From: Amycolatopsis palatopharyngis
GTDB taxonomy: Bacteria; Actinomycetota; Actinomycetes; Mycobacteriales; Pseudonocardiaceae
DNA length: 64,000 nt
Direction: 5' to 3'
NCBI RefSeq assembly: GCF_003385185.1
Contig: NZ_PQHZ01000009.1
Coordinates: 1-64,000, forward strand
A program made the translations under genes and the position numbers. The stretch's first letter is position 1. Every line of letters starts with the position of its first letter. Below the pieces are notes generated by a model. The model was not told the DNA's origin. It saw only the letters and a list, made by a program, of their open reading frames with translations, and did no database searches. Positions 8,623-16,878 of the stretch are shown here, one piece after another.

Positions 8623-9723
8623 TTGCCCGCAGCCATGGAGGCTCAATTGCGCTCGCCGAAGGACTTCTTCGCACCCCTGGCCGTGGGGGCCCCCGAACCG
8701 GTGCGCCAGATTCCGGCCCTGCCGTCGCGCATGATCCACTTCTTTGACCCGAGCAACGAGAAGATGGCCGCGAAGGCGCCGGACATCGCGAAGAAGGTCG
8801 ACGTACTGCTCGGCAACCTGGAGGACGCGGTCCGCGCCGACCGCAAGGAGGCCGCGCGGAACGGTCTCGTGGAGATCGCCAAGGCCAACGACTTCGGGCA
8901 GACGCAGCTGTGGACGCGGATCAACAGCCTCGACTCGCCATGGGCACTGGACGACCTGATCACCCTGGTAACCGAGATCGGCGACAAGCTCGACGTGATC
9001 ATGGTGCCGAAGGTGGAGGGCGCACAGGACATCCACTACGTCGACCGGCTGCTGGCCCAGCTGGAGGCGCGGGCCGGGCTGAGCAGGCCACTGCTCGTGC
9101 ACGCGATCCTGGAAACCGCCAGCGGGGTGGCCAACGTCGAGGAGATCGCCGGGGCGAGCCCGCGCATGCAGGGCATCTCACTCGGGCCCGCCGACCTCGC
9201 CGCGAGCAGGCGGATGAAGACCACCCGAGTCGGCGGCGGGCACCCCGGATACCTGGTCCGCACCGATCCGACCGGTGAGGACCTCAACGCGGGGCGCACC
9301 ACCTACCAGCAGGACCTGTGGCACTACACGGTCGCGCGGATGGTCGACGCCTGCGCGGCGAACGGGATCCTGCCCTACTACGGCCCGTTCGGCGACATCC
9401 GCGACGTGGTCGCCTGTGAGGACCAGTTCCGCAACGCCTTCCTGCTCGGCTGCGTCGGCGCGTGGAGCCTGCACCCCGCGCAGATCGACATCGCGAAGAA
9501 GGTGTTCTCGCCGGAGCCGTCCGAGGTGGCGTGGGCCCGCAGGGTCATCGCCGCGATGGGCGACGGCACGGGTGCGGTGATGATCGACGGCAAGATGCAG
9601 GACGACGCCTCCTTCAAGCAGTGCCAGGTGGTGGCCGAACTCGCCGACGCGCTGAGCGCTCGCGATCCCGAACTGGCCGAGGCCTACGACAAGGCGACCG
9701 AGGAGGCACTTGCCGGTGAGTGA
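8623..9723 (+). CDS. L-malyl-CoA / beta-methylmalyl-CoA lyase (HpcH/HpaI-CitE superfamily)
   Basis: A 366-residue TIM-barrel CoA lyase that cleaves or forms malyl-CoA-type thioesters. CitE-family signatures include [19 protein letters not shown] (acidic metal site), [28 protein letters not shown] and the C-terminal [14 protein letters not shown]. Length and the [19 protein letters not shown] opening match actinobacterial Mcl1 proteins of the ethylmalonyl-CoA pathway. The frame starts at TTG 8623, with an in-frame ATG four codons later at 8635 that may be the real start. Its end overlaps the second CoA-lyase-like gene by 14 nt, implying coupled expression. Confidence 0.85.
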   Translation: MPAAMEAQLRSPKDFFAPLAVGAPEPVRQIPALPSRMIHFFDPSNEKMAAKAPDIAKKVDVLLGNLEDAVRADRKEAARNGLVEIAKANDFGQTQLWTRINSLDSPWALDDLITLVTEIGDKLDVIMVPKVEGAQDIHYVDRLLAQLEARAGLSRPLLVHAILETASGVANVEEIAGASPRMQGISLGPADLAASRRMKTTRVGGGHPGYLVRTDPTGEDLNAGRTTYQQDLWHYTVARMVDACAANGILPYYGPFGDIRDVVACEDQFRNAFLLGCVGAWSLHPAQIDIAKKVFSPEPSEVAWARRVIAAMGDGTGAVMIDGKMQDDASFKQCQVVAELADALSARDPELAEAYDKATEEALAGE

Positions 9724-10597
9724 GACACAGCTACGGCCCCGCCGCTCGGTGCTCTACATGCCCGGCGCCAACGAGCGCGCGCTGGAGAAGGCCAAGACGC
9801 TGCAGGCGGATTCGCTGATCCTCGATCTGGAGGACGCTGTCGCCCCGGACGCCAAGGCGGACGCACGGGAACGGGTGTGCGCGGCCGCCGCCTCCGGCGA
9901 CTACGGGCAGCGTGAGGTGACGATCCGGGTCAACGGTCTGGACACCGAGTGGCACGACGCGGACCTGCGTGCGGCGGCCCAGGCCGGACCCGCGGCCGTG
10001 GTGGTGCCGAAGGTGAACTCGGCCCGCGAGGTGCGCGACATCGAGCGTGCGCTCGAACTCGGCGGCGCGCCGGAGCACACCAAGATCTGGGCGATGGTCG
10101 AGACGCCGGTCGCGATGCTGCACGCCGAGGAGATCGCGGCGGCGAGCGACCGGCTGACCGTGCTGGTGATGGGCACCAACGACCTGGCCAAGGAACTGCA
10201 CGCGGAGTTCGTCCCGGGCAGGGCACCGCTGCTGGGCGGGCTTTCGCTGTGCCTGCTGGCCGCGCGCGCCACCGGCAAGGTGATCCTCGACGGCGTCTAC
10301 AACGACGTGAAGGACCTCGAGGGGTTCGAGGCGGAGTGCCTGCAGGGCCGCCAGTTCGGCTTCGACGGCAAAACGCTGATCCACCCAGGGCAGCTCGAAC
10401 CGTGCAACCGCGTGTTCGCGCCGTCCGAGGCCGAGATCGAGTGGTCGCGCAAGGTCATCGAGGCGTTCGAGCAGGCCGGGGCCGAGGGCAGGGGCGTGGT
10501 CACGGTGGACGGCAGGATGATCGAGAACCTGCATGTCGACAACGCCCGTCGCATTCTCGCGATGGCCGAGGCGATCAACGCGTCCGCGCAGGCCTGA
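9710..10597 (+). CDS. CitE-like protein, probable malyl-CoA thioesterase/lyase
   Basis: A 295-residue HpcH/HpaI-CitE family protein. [32 protein letters not shown] (acidic metal ligands), [24 protein letters not shown] and [17 protein letters not shown] are all in place. In the ethylmalonyl-CoA pathway the second, shorter CitE paralogue acts as a (3S)-malyl-CoA thioesterase that pulls malate formation. That pairing fits here, since this gene overlaps the lyase gene by 14 nt, but it is inference. The TTG start at 9710 may be replaced by the nearby GTG at 9716. It ends 16 bp from the convergent amidase gene. Confidence 0.8.
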   Translation: MPVSETQLRPRRSVLYMPGANERALEKAKTLQADSLILDLEDAVAPDAKADARERVCAAAASGDYGQREVTIRVNGLDTEWHDADLRAAAQAGPAAVVVPKVNSAREVRDIERALELGGAPEHTKIWAMVETPVAMLHAEEIAAASDRLTVLVMGTNDLAKELHAEFVPGRAPLLGGLSLCLLAARATGKVILDGVYNDVKDLEGFEAECLQGRQFGFDGKTLIHPGQLEPCNRVFAPSEAEIEWSRKVIEAFEQAGAEGRGVVTVDGRMIENLHVDNARRILAMAEAINASAQA

Positions 10598-10613
10598 GCA
10601 CGCCCCGAGCCGC

Positions 10614-11996
10614 TCAGGTGGGCCAGGGGCGAGCCGGGGGGCGGAGGCGTTCGTAGGCGGCGGCGAGGCGGAGCACGCCGACGTCGTCGAAGCGGCGGCC
10701 CGCTATCTGCAGGCCGATGGGCTGCCCCTCGCTGGTGTAGCCACAGTTGATCGACACCGCGGGCTGGCCGGACATGTTGTACGGCACGGTGAACGCGATG
10801 TGCTCGAACGGGCGCGCCGGATCGTTCGTCGGAGATGGCGCGTCGGCGGCAGGCGCGGAGACCGGGCACGTCGGTGCCAGCACCGCGTCGAACGGGGCGC
10901 CCGCACGCAGGGCAGCCACGCTGATCGCGTCGATCTGCGCGAACCCGCGGTAGACGTCCAGTCCCGAAACCGCCTCGCCGCCCCAGATCCACTCGGTGAT
11001 GTACGGCAGGATCCGCTCCTTCCTGCGCGGATCCAGCCCCTCGAGCTCGCCCCGGAAACGGGTGCGCCAGAACTGGTCGAGACCGTCGAGCATCTCCCTG
11101 GTCAGGAAGGGCGGCACCACCTCGACCACGGCGCCCGCCGCCTCCAGCACCCGGGCCGCCTCGGCGACCGCCGCACGGATCTCCGGCTCCACCGGAAGGC
11201 CGACGCCCGGGTCCAGCTGCAGACCGATGCGCAGGCCTGCGACGTCACCGTCGAGTTCGGCCCAAGGCAGCTCGGCGGGCGGAAGGCTGAGGTGATCGCG
11301 CTCGTCCGGCCGGGCGATGACGCTCATCAGCAGTGCGGTGTCGGCGACGGTCCTGGTCATCGGTCCGGCGACACGGCCAGCGAACGGCGGGTCGACCGGC
11401 ACCCTGCCGAAGCTGGGCTTGAACCCGACCAGCCCGCACCATGCGGCCGGCAGCCGGATGGAACCGCCGATGTCGGTGCCGACGTGCAGTGGTCCGTACC
11501 CGGCGGCGGCCGCCGCGCCCGCGCCCGCGCTGGAGCCGCCCGGCGTACGCGCTGGATCCCATGGGTTACGGGCGCAGGCGTGAAAGCTCGACAGGCCGGA
11601 GGTGAGCATTCCGTAGTCCGGCATCGTCGTCTTGGCCAGCAGCACCCCGCCTGACTCCCGAACACGCCCCGCGACGGGGGCGTCCTCGGCGGCCGGGACG
11701 AGGTCGGTAGCGGCCGTGCCCATCGGCACCGGGGTTCCCTCGGTGGCGATGTTCTCCTTGAGGGTCAGCGGAATCCCGTCGACCGGTCCGCGCGGACGAC
11801 CGTCCAGCCAGCGCTGCTCGGCGTCCCGTGCGGCGGCGAGCGCGGCCTCCGGTGCGGAGGCGTACAGCGCGTGCAGTTCCGGTTCGCGGGCCTCGATCCT
11901 TGCCAGCACGGCCTCGGTCACCTCTACCGGCGACAACCTGCCTGCTCGGAACTCCGCTGCCAGTTCGGTGGCGCTCAGTTCCACGGCGTCGCTCAT
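10614..11996 (-). CDS. Amidase signature family hydrolase
   Basis: A 460-residue cytoplasmic amidase. The Ser-cisSer-Lys triad regions are visible: Lys in LTLKENIA (near residue 77), and the Gly/Ser-rich stretch GGSSAGAGAAAAAGYGP followed by GTDIGGSIRLPAA. The start is ATG 11996 with AGGAGGG 6 nt upstream, and ATGA overlaps the SDR stop. It is the last gene of the ABC-importer operon, so it probably hydrolyses the imported amide or a breakdown product, releasing ammonia and a carboxylate. The substrate is not readable. Confidence 0.88.
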   Translation of the reverse strand: MSDAVELSATELAAEFRAGRLSPVEVTEAVLARIEAREPELHALYASAPEAALAAARDAEQRWLDGRPRGPVDGIPLTLKENIATEGTPVPMGTAATDLVPAAEDAPVAGRVRESGGVLLAKTTMPDYGMLTSGLSSFHACARNPWDPARTPGGSSAGAGAAAAAGYGPLHVGTDIGGSIRLPAAWCGLVGFKPSFGRVPVDPPFAGRVAGPMTRTVADTALLMSVIARPDERDHLSLPPAELPWAELDGDVAGLRIGLQLDPGVGLPVEPEIRAAVAEAARVLEAAGAVVEVVPPFLTREMLDGLDQFWRTRFRGELEGLDPRRKERILPYITEWIWGGEAVSGLDVYRGFAQIDAISVAALRAGAPFDAVLAPTCPVSAPAADAPSPTNDPARPFEHIAFTVPYNMSGQPAVSINCGYTSEGQPIGLQIAGRRFDDVGVLRLAAAYERLRPPARPWPT

Positions 11997-12796
11997 CGGC
12001 CCTCCTCGGTGACTGCTGGTGAACTCCCGGGTGGTTCGTAACGGCCGTCGATCGCGGTCCAGCCCCCGTCGACCGGCAGCACGGCGCCCGTGACGAACGA
12101 GGCCGCGTCGGAGGCCAGGAACACGACGGCTCCTGCCAGTTCGTCCGCGCGCGCCCACCTGCCGAGCGCGCTCTTGCTCGCGTACGCCTGGTACCAGCCG
12201 GGATCGGCCTTGATCTGGGCGGTCAGCGGGGTCTCCACCACGCCGGGGGCGATCGCGTTGACCCGCACCCCGGCCGGCCCGAACTCCGCGGCCGCCGTGC
12301 GCAGCAGCTGGACGAGTCCCGCCTTGGTCGCGGCGTAGGCGCCCTGGCCCGGTTCCACCGTCGTGCCCCGGATCGAGGAGAAGCCGATGATGCTGCCCGA
12401 ACCGCGTTCGACCATCCCGGAGCCGAACGCGCGGACGACCTCGAAGCTGGCGCCGAGGTTCAGCGCCAGCACCCGGTCGAACTCCTCGCGGGAGTAGTCG
12501 AGCAAACGTTTGCGGACGTTGGTCGCCGCGGTCAGCACGACGACGTCGAGCGCCCCGAGATCCTGCGCCGCCTGGTGCACGGCGGCGGGGTCCAGCAGGT
12601 CGATCTCAAAGGGCCGGGCGCCTTCTCCGATCAGCTCACATGTCGCGGCTGCCGCGCTCAGGTCGCGGTCGGCGCAGATCACCTCGGCACCGTGCGCGGC
12701 GAGCGCCAGCGCGGCCTCCCTGCCGATCCCGCTGCCCGCACCGAGCACGATCGCCCTGCGCCCGTCGAGCCGGAACAGGTCCGAATAGCCGCTCAC
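11993..12796 (-). CDS. Short-chain dehydrogenase/reductase (SDR)
   Basis: 267 residues of a classical SDR: cofactor motif GAGSGIG near residue 19, catalytic Ser in GFSSIRG, and YAATK (Tyr-x3-Lys) near residue 156. The acidic residue after strand 2 (CADRD) favours NAD(H). The GTG start overlaps the aldehyde dehydrogenase stop as GTGA, and the stop overlaps the amidase start. In this operon it could oxidise an alcohol to an aldehyde ahead of the neighbouring aldehyde dehydrogenase (inference). Confidence 0.88.
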   Translation of the reverse strand: MSGYSDLFRLDGRRAIVLGAGSGIGREAALALAAHGAEVICADRDLSAAAATCELIGEGARPFEIDLLDPAAVHQAAQDLGALDVVVLTAATNVRKRLLDYSREEFDRVLALNLGASFEVVRAFGSGMVERGSGSIIGFSSIRGTTVEPGQGAYAATKAGLVQLLRTAAAEFGPAGVRVNAIAPGVVETPLTAQIKADPGWYQAYASKSALGRWARADELAGAVVFLASDAASFVTGAVLPVDGGWTAIDGRYEPPGSSPAVTEEGR

Positions 12797-14238
12797 GGCC
12801 GAATCACCGCCATCCTGGTCACCGTCAGCTCCTCCACCGCGAATCGCGGGCCCTCCCTGCCGATTCCGGAGTCCTTCACTCCGCCGTAGGGCATCGTGTC
12901 CGAGCGGAACCCGGGCACCTCGTTCACCACGACCCCGCCGACCTCGAGCCGCTCCACGGCGTGCATCGCCGTCGCGAGCGAGGTGGTGAAGACGCTGGCG
13001 TGCAGCCCGTAACGGGAGTCGTTGACCATGTCGAACGCGGTCTCGACGTCGGTCACCGCGCGCAGGCAGACCACGGGGGCGAACACCTCCTCGTCCCAGC
13101 AGTCGGTGCCGTCCGGGACATCGGCCAGCACGGTCGGCGACAGCACACCGTCCTCGGTCGCACCGCCGGCGAGCAGCCGGGCGCCCGCGGCTTCGGCCGA
13201 GGAGATCCAGCCGAGCACGCGTTCGGTGGACCGCCGATCGATCAGCGCCGATACCCGGGTCCCCGGGTCCCGTGGATCACCGGTGACGACCTCGCCGAGG
13301 CGGTCGAGCAGTCGCGCGGTGAATTCGCCGGCGATCTGGTCATCGAGCAGCACTCGCTGAACCGAGATGCAGGCCTGGCCGGAGGCGTAGAAGCCGCCGC
13401 GCAGCACGGCGTCCACCGCGGCGCCGAGGTCGGCGTCGGCCGCCACCACAAGTGCGGCGTTGGAACCCAGCTCCAGCAAGGTCTTGCGGGGTGCGGCGTC
13501 GCGGGCGATGCGGTGCCCGACCGCGGCGGACCCGGTGAACGAGACCGCGCCCACCCGGGGATCGGTGACCAGTGTGGAGCCCACCTCGACGTCGCCGGTG
13601 ACCAGCTGGGCGAGTTCGGCGGGCGCACCCGCCCTGGCCGCGGCCTCGCGGACCAGGTGCGACAGCCAGAGCGTCGCCAGCGGTGTCGCGGGCGCGGGCT
13701 TGGCGATGACCGGGCAGCCGGCGGCGATGGCCGGGGCGATCTTGTGCGAGGCGAGCAGCAGCGGATAGTTGAACCCGGCGATGCCGACGACCACGCCGAT
13801 CGGCTTGCGGGTCCAGAATCCGAGCAGCCCTTCCCCGGACGGCAGCAGATCCAGCGGCACCGTCTCCCCGTGCAGCCGGGCCACCTCCTCCGCCGACGCC
13901 GCCCAGGTGAGCAGGGTGCGAGTGACCTCGACCTTGCAGTCGACCAGTGGCTTGCCCGTCTCCAGCACGAGCAGGTTCTCGAACTCCGCCCGCCGCTGCT
14001 CGATCGCGTCGCGCACGTCGGTGAGCACTGCCCTGCGCACGTGCGAGGGCAGCGCGGCGACCTCGCGGCGCACCGCTGCGGCCGCGTCCAGCGCCTGCCG
14101 GGCCTGCGCGGAGGAGCCCACGGGTGCCTCGGCCACGGTCTGCCCGTCGAACGGGAACACCACCGGGGTGCTCGCGGGTGCCGGTTCCCAGCCTGCGCCG
14201 ACCGGCAGTCCTGCCGGATAGGGCGGGTCGAACATCAC
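12793..14238 (-). CDS. NAD(P)-dependent aldehyde dehydrogenase
   Basis: A 481-residue ALDH superfamily member. The expected motifs appear in order: IGVVVGIAGFNYPLLL, cofactor Gly motif SFTGSAAVGHRIA, the conserved acidic region LLELGSNAALVV, catalytic Cys in FYASGQACISVQRV, and EVFAPVVCL near the C-terminus. It oxidises an aldehyde to the acid; the substrate is unknown. The start at 14238 overlaps the stop of the second ABC ATPase by 4 nt, and the stop overlaps the SDR start by 4 nt, so it is embedded in the transporter operon. Confidence 0.9.
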   Translation of the reverse strand: MMFDPPYPAGLPVGAGWEPAPASTPVVFPFDGQTVAEAPVGSSAQARQALDAAAAVRREVAALPSHVRRAVLTDVRDAIEQRRAEFENLLVLETGKPLVDCKVEVTRTLLTWAASAEEVARLHGETVPLDLLPSGEGLLGFWTRKPIGVVVGIAGFNYPLLLASHKIAPAIAAGCPVIAKPAPATPLATLWLSHLVREAAARAGAPAELAQLVTGDVEVGSTLVTDPRVGAVSFTGSAAVGHRIARDAAPRKTLLELGSNAALVVAADADLGAAVDAVLRGGFYASGQACISVQRVLLDDQIAGEFTARLLDRLGEVVTGDPRDPGTRVSALIDRRSTERVLGWISSAEAAGARLLAGGATEDGVLSPTVLADVPDGTDCWDEEVFAPVVCLRAVTDVETAFDMVNDSRYGLHASVFTTSLATAMHAVERLEVGGVVVNEVPGFRSDTMPYGGVKDSGIGREGPRFAVEELTVTRMAVIRP

Positions 14239-15044
14239 GCTCTGTCCTCCAGATTCGCCAGCGCAGCGCGAAGGCTCGGTGCGGCCGCGATCAGTTCGCG
14301 GGTGTAGGGGTGTTCGGGCTCGTCGTAGACCTGGTCGATCGCGCCGTGCTCGACGATCTCGCCATCGCGCATGACCGCGACGGTGTCGCAGACGTTGCGC
14401 ACCACGGCGAGATCGTGCGAGACGAAGATCAGGGTCAGGTCGAACCGCCGGACCAGGTCTGCCAGCAGTTCGAGGATCTGCGCCCGGACCAGCACGTCGA
14501 GCGCGCTGACGGCCTCGTCGGCGATGAGCACTTCCGGCCTCGGCGCTAGTGCGCGGGCGATGGAGATGCGCTGGCGCTGGCCGCCGGAGAACTGGTGCGG
14601 GTACCGCTGGCCGGAGTCGGCGGGAAGATCCACGGCCTCCAGCAGTTCGGCGACCCGCTCGTACCGGTCCCGGGCTCGCCCCAGCGGTTCGCTGATGATG
14701 TCGCGCACACGCATCCGTGGGTCCAGGGAACCCATCGGGTCCTGGAACACGATCTGCATCCGGGAACGCAGAAAACCGAGATCGCGCTCGGCGAGGTCGT
14801 CGATCCGCCTCCCCTCGAAGGAAACCGAACCCGAGGTGGGCCTGTCCAGCGCGGCCAGCAGCCGGACCAGTGTGGACTTGCCGGAGCCGGACTCGCCGAC
14901 GATGCCGAAGCGTTGCCCCGCGCGGACGTCGAACGAGACCCCGCGCAACGCGGCGACCTCGGGCTTCGGACCGAACAGGGTGGCGCGCGAGCGTCGGTAG
15001 GCGCGAGTCAGATCCCGTACCTCCAGCAGTGCCGGTTCGGTCAC
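14235..15044 (-). CDS. Peptide-type ABC transporter ATPase (DppF/OppF-like)
   Basis: A 269-residue ABC ATPase. Walker A is GESGSGKSTLVR, the signature is FSGGQRQRISIARAL, Walker B is VLIADEAVSALD, and the H-loop is IFVSHDLAVV. An insert naming ATLFGPKPEVAALRG precedes the Walker A, typical of OppF-type subunits. It energises import through the two permeases of the same operon on the cytoplasmic face. Its start overlaps the DppD-like gene by 4 nt and its stop overlaps the aldehyde dehydrogenase by 4 nt. Confidence 0.92.
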   Translation of the reverse strand: MTEPALLEVRDLTRAYRRSRATLFGPKPEVAALRGVSFDVRAGQRFGIVGESGSGKSTLVRLLAALDRPTSGSVSFEGRRIDDLAERDLGFLRSRMQIVFQDPMGSLDPRMRVRDIISEPLGRARDRYERVAELLEAVDLPADSGQRYPHQFSGGQRQRISIARALAPRPEVLIADEAVSALDVLVRAQILELLADLVRRFDLTLIFVSHDLAVVRNVCDTVAVMRDGEIVEHGAIDQVYDEPEHPYTRELIAAAPSLRAALANLEDRA

Positions 15045-15823
15045 TTCGACACCTCCAGGGTCGAGGCCGCGAGCAGGCGACGCGTGTAGTCGTGTTCCGG
15101 CGCGGAGAGAACCTGTTTGGTGTCGCCCGCTTCGACGATCCGGCCCTGGTACATCACCAGCACGCGGTCGCAGACCGACGCGACGACCGCGAGGTCGTGG
15201 GTGATGAACAGCAGCGAGGTGTCGCGGTCGCGGGTGCCTTCGAGGATCAGTTCGAGGATCTGCGCCTGCACGGTGACGTCGAGCGCGGTGGTCGGCTCGT
15301 CGCAGACCAGCAGTGCGGGGTCGTTGGCGAGTGCGATGGCCAGCACCACCCGCTGTCGCTGACCGCCGGAGAGCTGGTGCGGATAGGCCCGCGCCGCGCG
15401 CCCGGGGTCGGGCAGGCGAACCCGGTCGAGCAGTTCGACGGCCGCGGCGTGCGCGGAACGCCGGTTCTGGCTGGTGTTGTGCAGCAACATGACCTCGGCA
15501 ACCTGCCTGCCGACGCGCATGGCCGGGTTGAGGGCCGTCATCGGCTCCTGGAACACCATGGCGAGTTCGCGTCCGCGCAATCGGGACAACGTGCGTTCGC
15601 CCGCACCGATCAGTTCGGTGCCCGCGAGGGTGGCGGAGCCGGAGGCCGCCAGCCCTTCGGGCAGCAGCCCCATGATCGCTGAGGCCGTCAGCGACTTGCC
15701 CGACCCGGACTCGCCGATCAGCCCGACCCGCTCCTTACGGCCGATCGCGAAATCCACGTCCTCGACCAGCGGCTGCCCACCGGCACCGACCCCGAGCTCC
15801 CGTACCTCCAGCAACGCACTCAT
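15041..15823 (-). CDS. Peptide-type ABC transporter ATPase (DppD/OppD-like)
   Basis: 260 residues with Walker A GESGSGKSLTAS, signature LSGGQRQRVVLAIAL, Walker B LLVCDEPTTALD and switch FITHDLAVV. The start ATG 15823 is chosen because the family begins at MSALLEVREL and because it forms ATGA with the stop of the 26-residue mini-ORF upstream; a longer frame to 15856 lacks similarity. It pairs with the DppF-like ATPase as the heterodimeric motor of a family 5 substrate importer. It lacks the long C-terminal oligopeptide domain of full OppD. Confidence 0.92.
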   Translation of the reverse strand: MSALLEVRELGVGAGGQPLVEDVDFAIGRKERVGLIGESGSGKSLTASAIMGLLPEGLAASGSATLAGTELIGAGERTLSRLRGRELAMVFQEPMTALNPAMRVGRQVAEVMLLHNTSQNRRSAHAAAVELLDRVRLPDPGRAARAYPHQLSGGQRQRVVLAIALANDPALLVCDEPTTALDVTVQAQILELILEGTRDRDTSLLFITHDLAVVASVCDRVLVMYQGRIVEAGDTKQVLSAPEHDYTRRLLAASTLEVSK

Positions 15824-15900
15824 GTCTCTCGCCTCACTCGCCGGCGGGCTGCACATCGCTCAGTGCCGTACCCGAATCGCTTACGGTGCCGGTCGCTCAT
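15820..15900 (-). CDS. Coupled mini-ORF (26 aa) between DppC-like and DppD-like genes
   Basis: An ATG at 15900 overlaps the permease stop (ATGA) and its own TGA overlaps the DppD-like ATG, so it fills the intergenic gap exactly. The peptide opens MSDRHRKRF, contains 11 Arg/Lys in 26 residues and ends RRRVRRET. It resembles the two 25-residue mini-ORFs upstream in starting MSD and ending RR(Q/E)T. It may be a translated relay that carries ribosomes to the next gene rather than a functional peptide. No family is recognised. Confidence 0.5.
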   Translation of the reverse strand: MSDRHRKRFGYGTERCAARRRVRRET

Positions 15901-16730
15901 CTCCGAGCCTCCAGTTTCGGATCGAACCGGTCGCGCAAGCCGTCGCCGAGCAGGTTGAAGCCCAGCACCGCGATCGCGATGGCGATACCGGGCACGAGCG
16001 CCAGCCTCGGCGCGATGGCGAGCAGTTCCTGCGACTCCTGCAGCATGCGTCCCCAGGACGGCGTCGGCGGCCGGGTACCGAAGCCGAGGAACGACAGTGC
16101 CGCCTCGGCGAGCACCGCGATCGCGAACGACACCGAGGACTGCACCAGTACCAACCCGGAGATGTTCGGCAGGACGTGTCGCCAGGCGATCCACAGCCGG
16201 GACCGCCCCGCGGCGCGGGCGGCGAGGACGTATTCGGTGCTCATCACCCGCAACGTCCCGGACCGGGCGATACGCGCGAACGACGGGATGGTGGCGATGC
16301 CGATCGCGATCATCGCGGTCAGCGTGCTCGCACCGTAGACCGCGCCCAGCATGATCGCCAGCAGCAGCGCGGGAAACGCCAGCATGAGGTCGTTCGCCCG
16401 CATCACCAGCTCGCCGAGCCAGTTGCGGGACATACCGGCGAGGACTCCCAGCGGGGTGCCGATCACCGCCGCGATCCCCACGGCGACGATGCCGACGTAC
16501 AGCGTGGTGCGGGCGCCGACCATCAGTTGGCTGACGACGTCGCGGCCGAACCGGTCGGTGCCGAGGACGTAGTCGGCGGTCGGCCCGAGCAGGCGGGCGT
16601 TCGCCTCGACGAGCAGTGGATCGTGCGGTGTCCAGAGGAAGGACACCAGCGCCGCAAGCACCACCAGGCCGACGAGCACCGCACCGATCACCAGACTCGC
16701 GCTGCGCGGCCGCGTACCGATCATGGTCAT
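15897..16730 (-). CDS. Peptide-type ABC transporter permease (DppC-like)
   Basis: 277 residues with an N-terminal membrane segment, a periplasmic DPLLVEANARLLGP region followed by LGTDRFGRDV (typical DppC), then a five-helix permease core. The EAA loop has EYVLAARAAGRSRLWIAWRHVLPN. The start ATG 16730 follows GGAGG by 5 nt and forms ATGA with the mini-ORF stop; a longer frame to 16793 simply reads the repeat DNA. It works with the DppB-like permease as the channel for an imported peptide or amide (inference). Confidence 0.92.
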   Translation of the reverse strand: MTMIGTRPRSASLVIGAVLVGLVVLAALVSFLWTPHDPLLVEANARLLGPTADYVLGTDRFGRDVVSQLMVGARTTLYVGIVAVGIAAVIGTPLGVLAGMSRNWLGELVMRANDLMLAFPALLLAIMLGAVYGASTLTAMIAIGIATIPSFARIARSGTLRVMSTEYVLAARAAGRSRLWIAWRHVLPNISGLVLVQSSVSFAIAVLAEAALSFLGFGTRPPTPSWGRMLQESQELLAIAPRLALVPGIAIAIAVLGFNLLGDGLRDRFDPKLEARR

Positions 16731-16804
16731 GTCTGCCTCCGTAGTTTGCGGGACACCCGCACCCGGTCGGCAACCATGAGCCCGGCTTCGCAAGTGTCAC
16801 TCAT
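16727..16804 (-). CDS. Coupled mini-ORF, second tandem copy (25 aa)
   Basis: The ATG at 16804 overlaps the stop of the preceding mini-ORF, and its TGA at 16727-16729 overlaps the DppC-like ATG. It encodes a peptide opening MSDTCEAGLMVADRV and ending RKLRRQT, identical to the upstream copy except Leu for Ser at residue 21. A GGAGG lies just before its stop and serves the permease start. It is one unit of the 74-bp tandem duplication. Whether the peptide has a role is unknown. Confidence 0.5.
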   Translation of the reverse strand: MSDTCEAGLMVADRVRVSRKLRRQT

Positions 16805-16878
16805 GTCTGCCTCCGTGACTTGCGGGACACCCGCACCCGGTCGGCAACCATGAGCCCGGCTTCGCAAGTGTCACTCAT
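16801..16878 (-). CDS. Coupled mini-ORF, first tandem copy (25 aa)
   Basis: Starts at ATG 16878 overlapping the DppB-like stop (ATGA) and ends at TGA 16801-16803 overlapping the next mini-ORF start. The peptide opens MSDTCEAGLMVADRV and ends SRKSRRQT. The last codons copy the end of the DppB-like protein (LRRQT). The preceding GGAGG is the Shine-Dalgarno site in the tail of the permease gene. A frame of exactly 75 coding nt plus stop, repeating every 74 nt, keeps each ATGA junction intact. Confidence 0.5.
   Translation of the reverse strand: MSDTCEAGLMVADRVRVSRKSRRQT

Noticed and set aside
12640..14307. 555-codon open frame on the plus strand opposite the aldehyde dehydrogenase
   Set aside because: High GC gives long antisense frames; the product is Arg/Gly/His-rich without motifs, while the minus strand encodes a complete ALDH.
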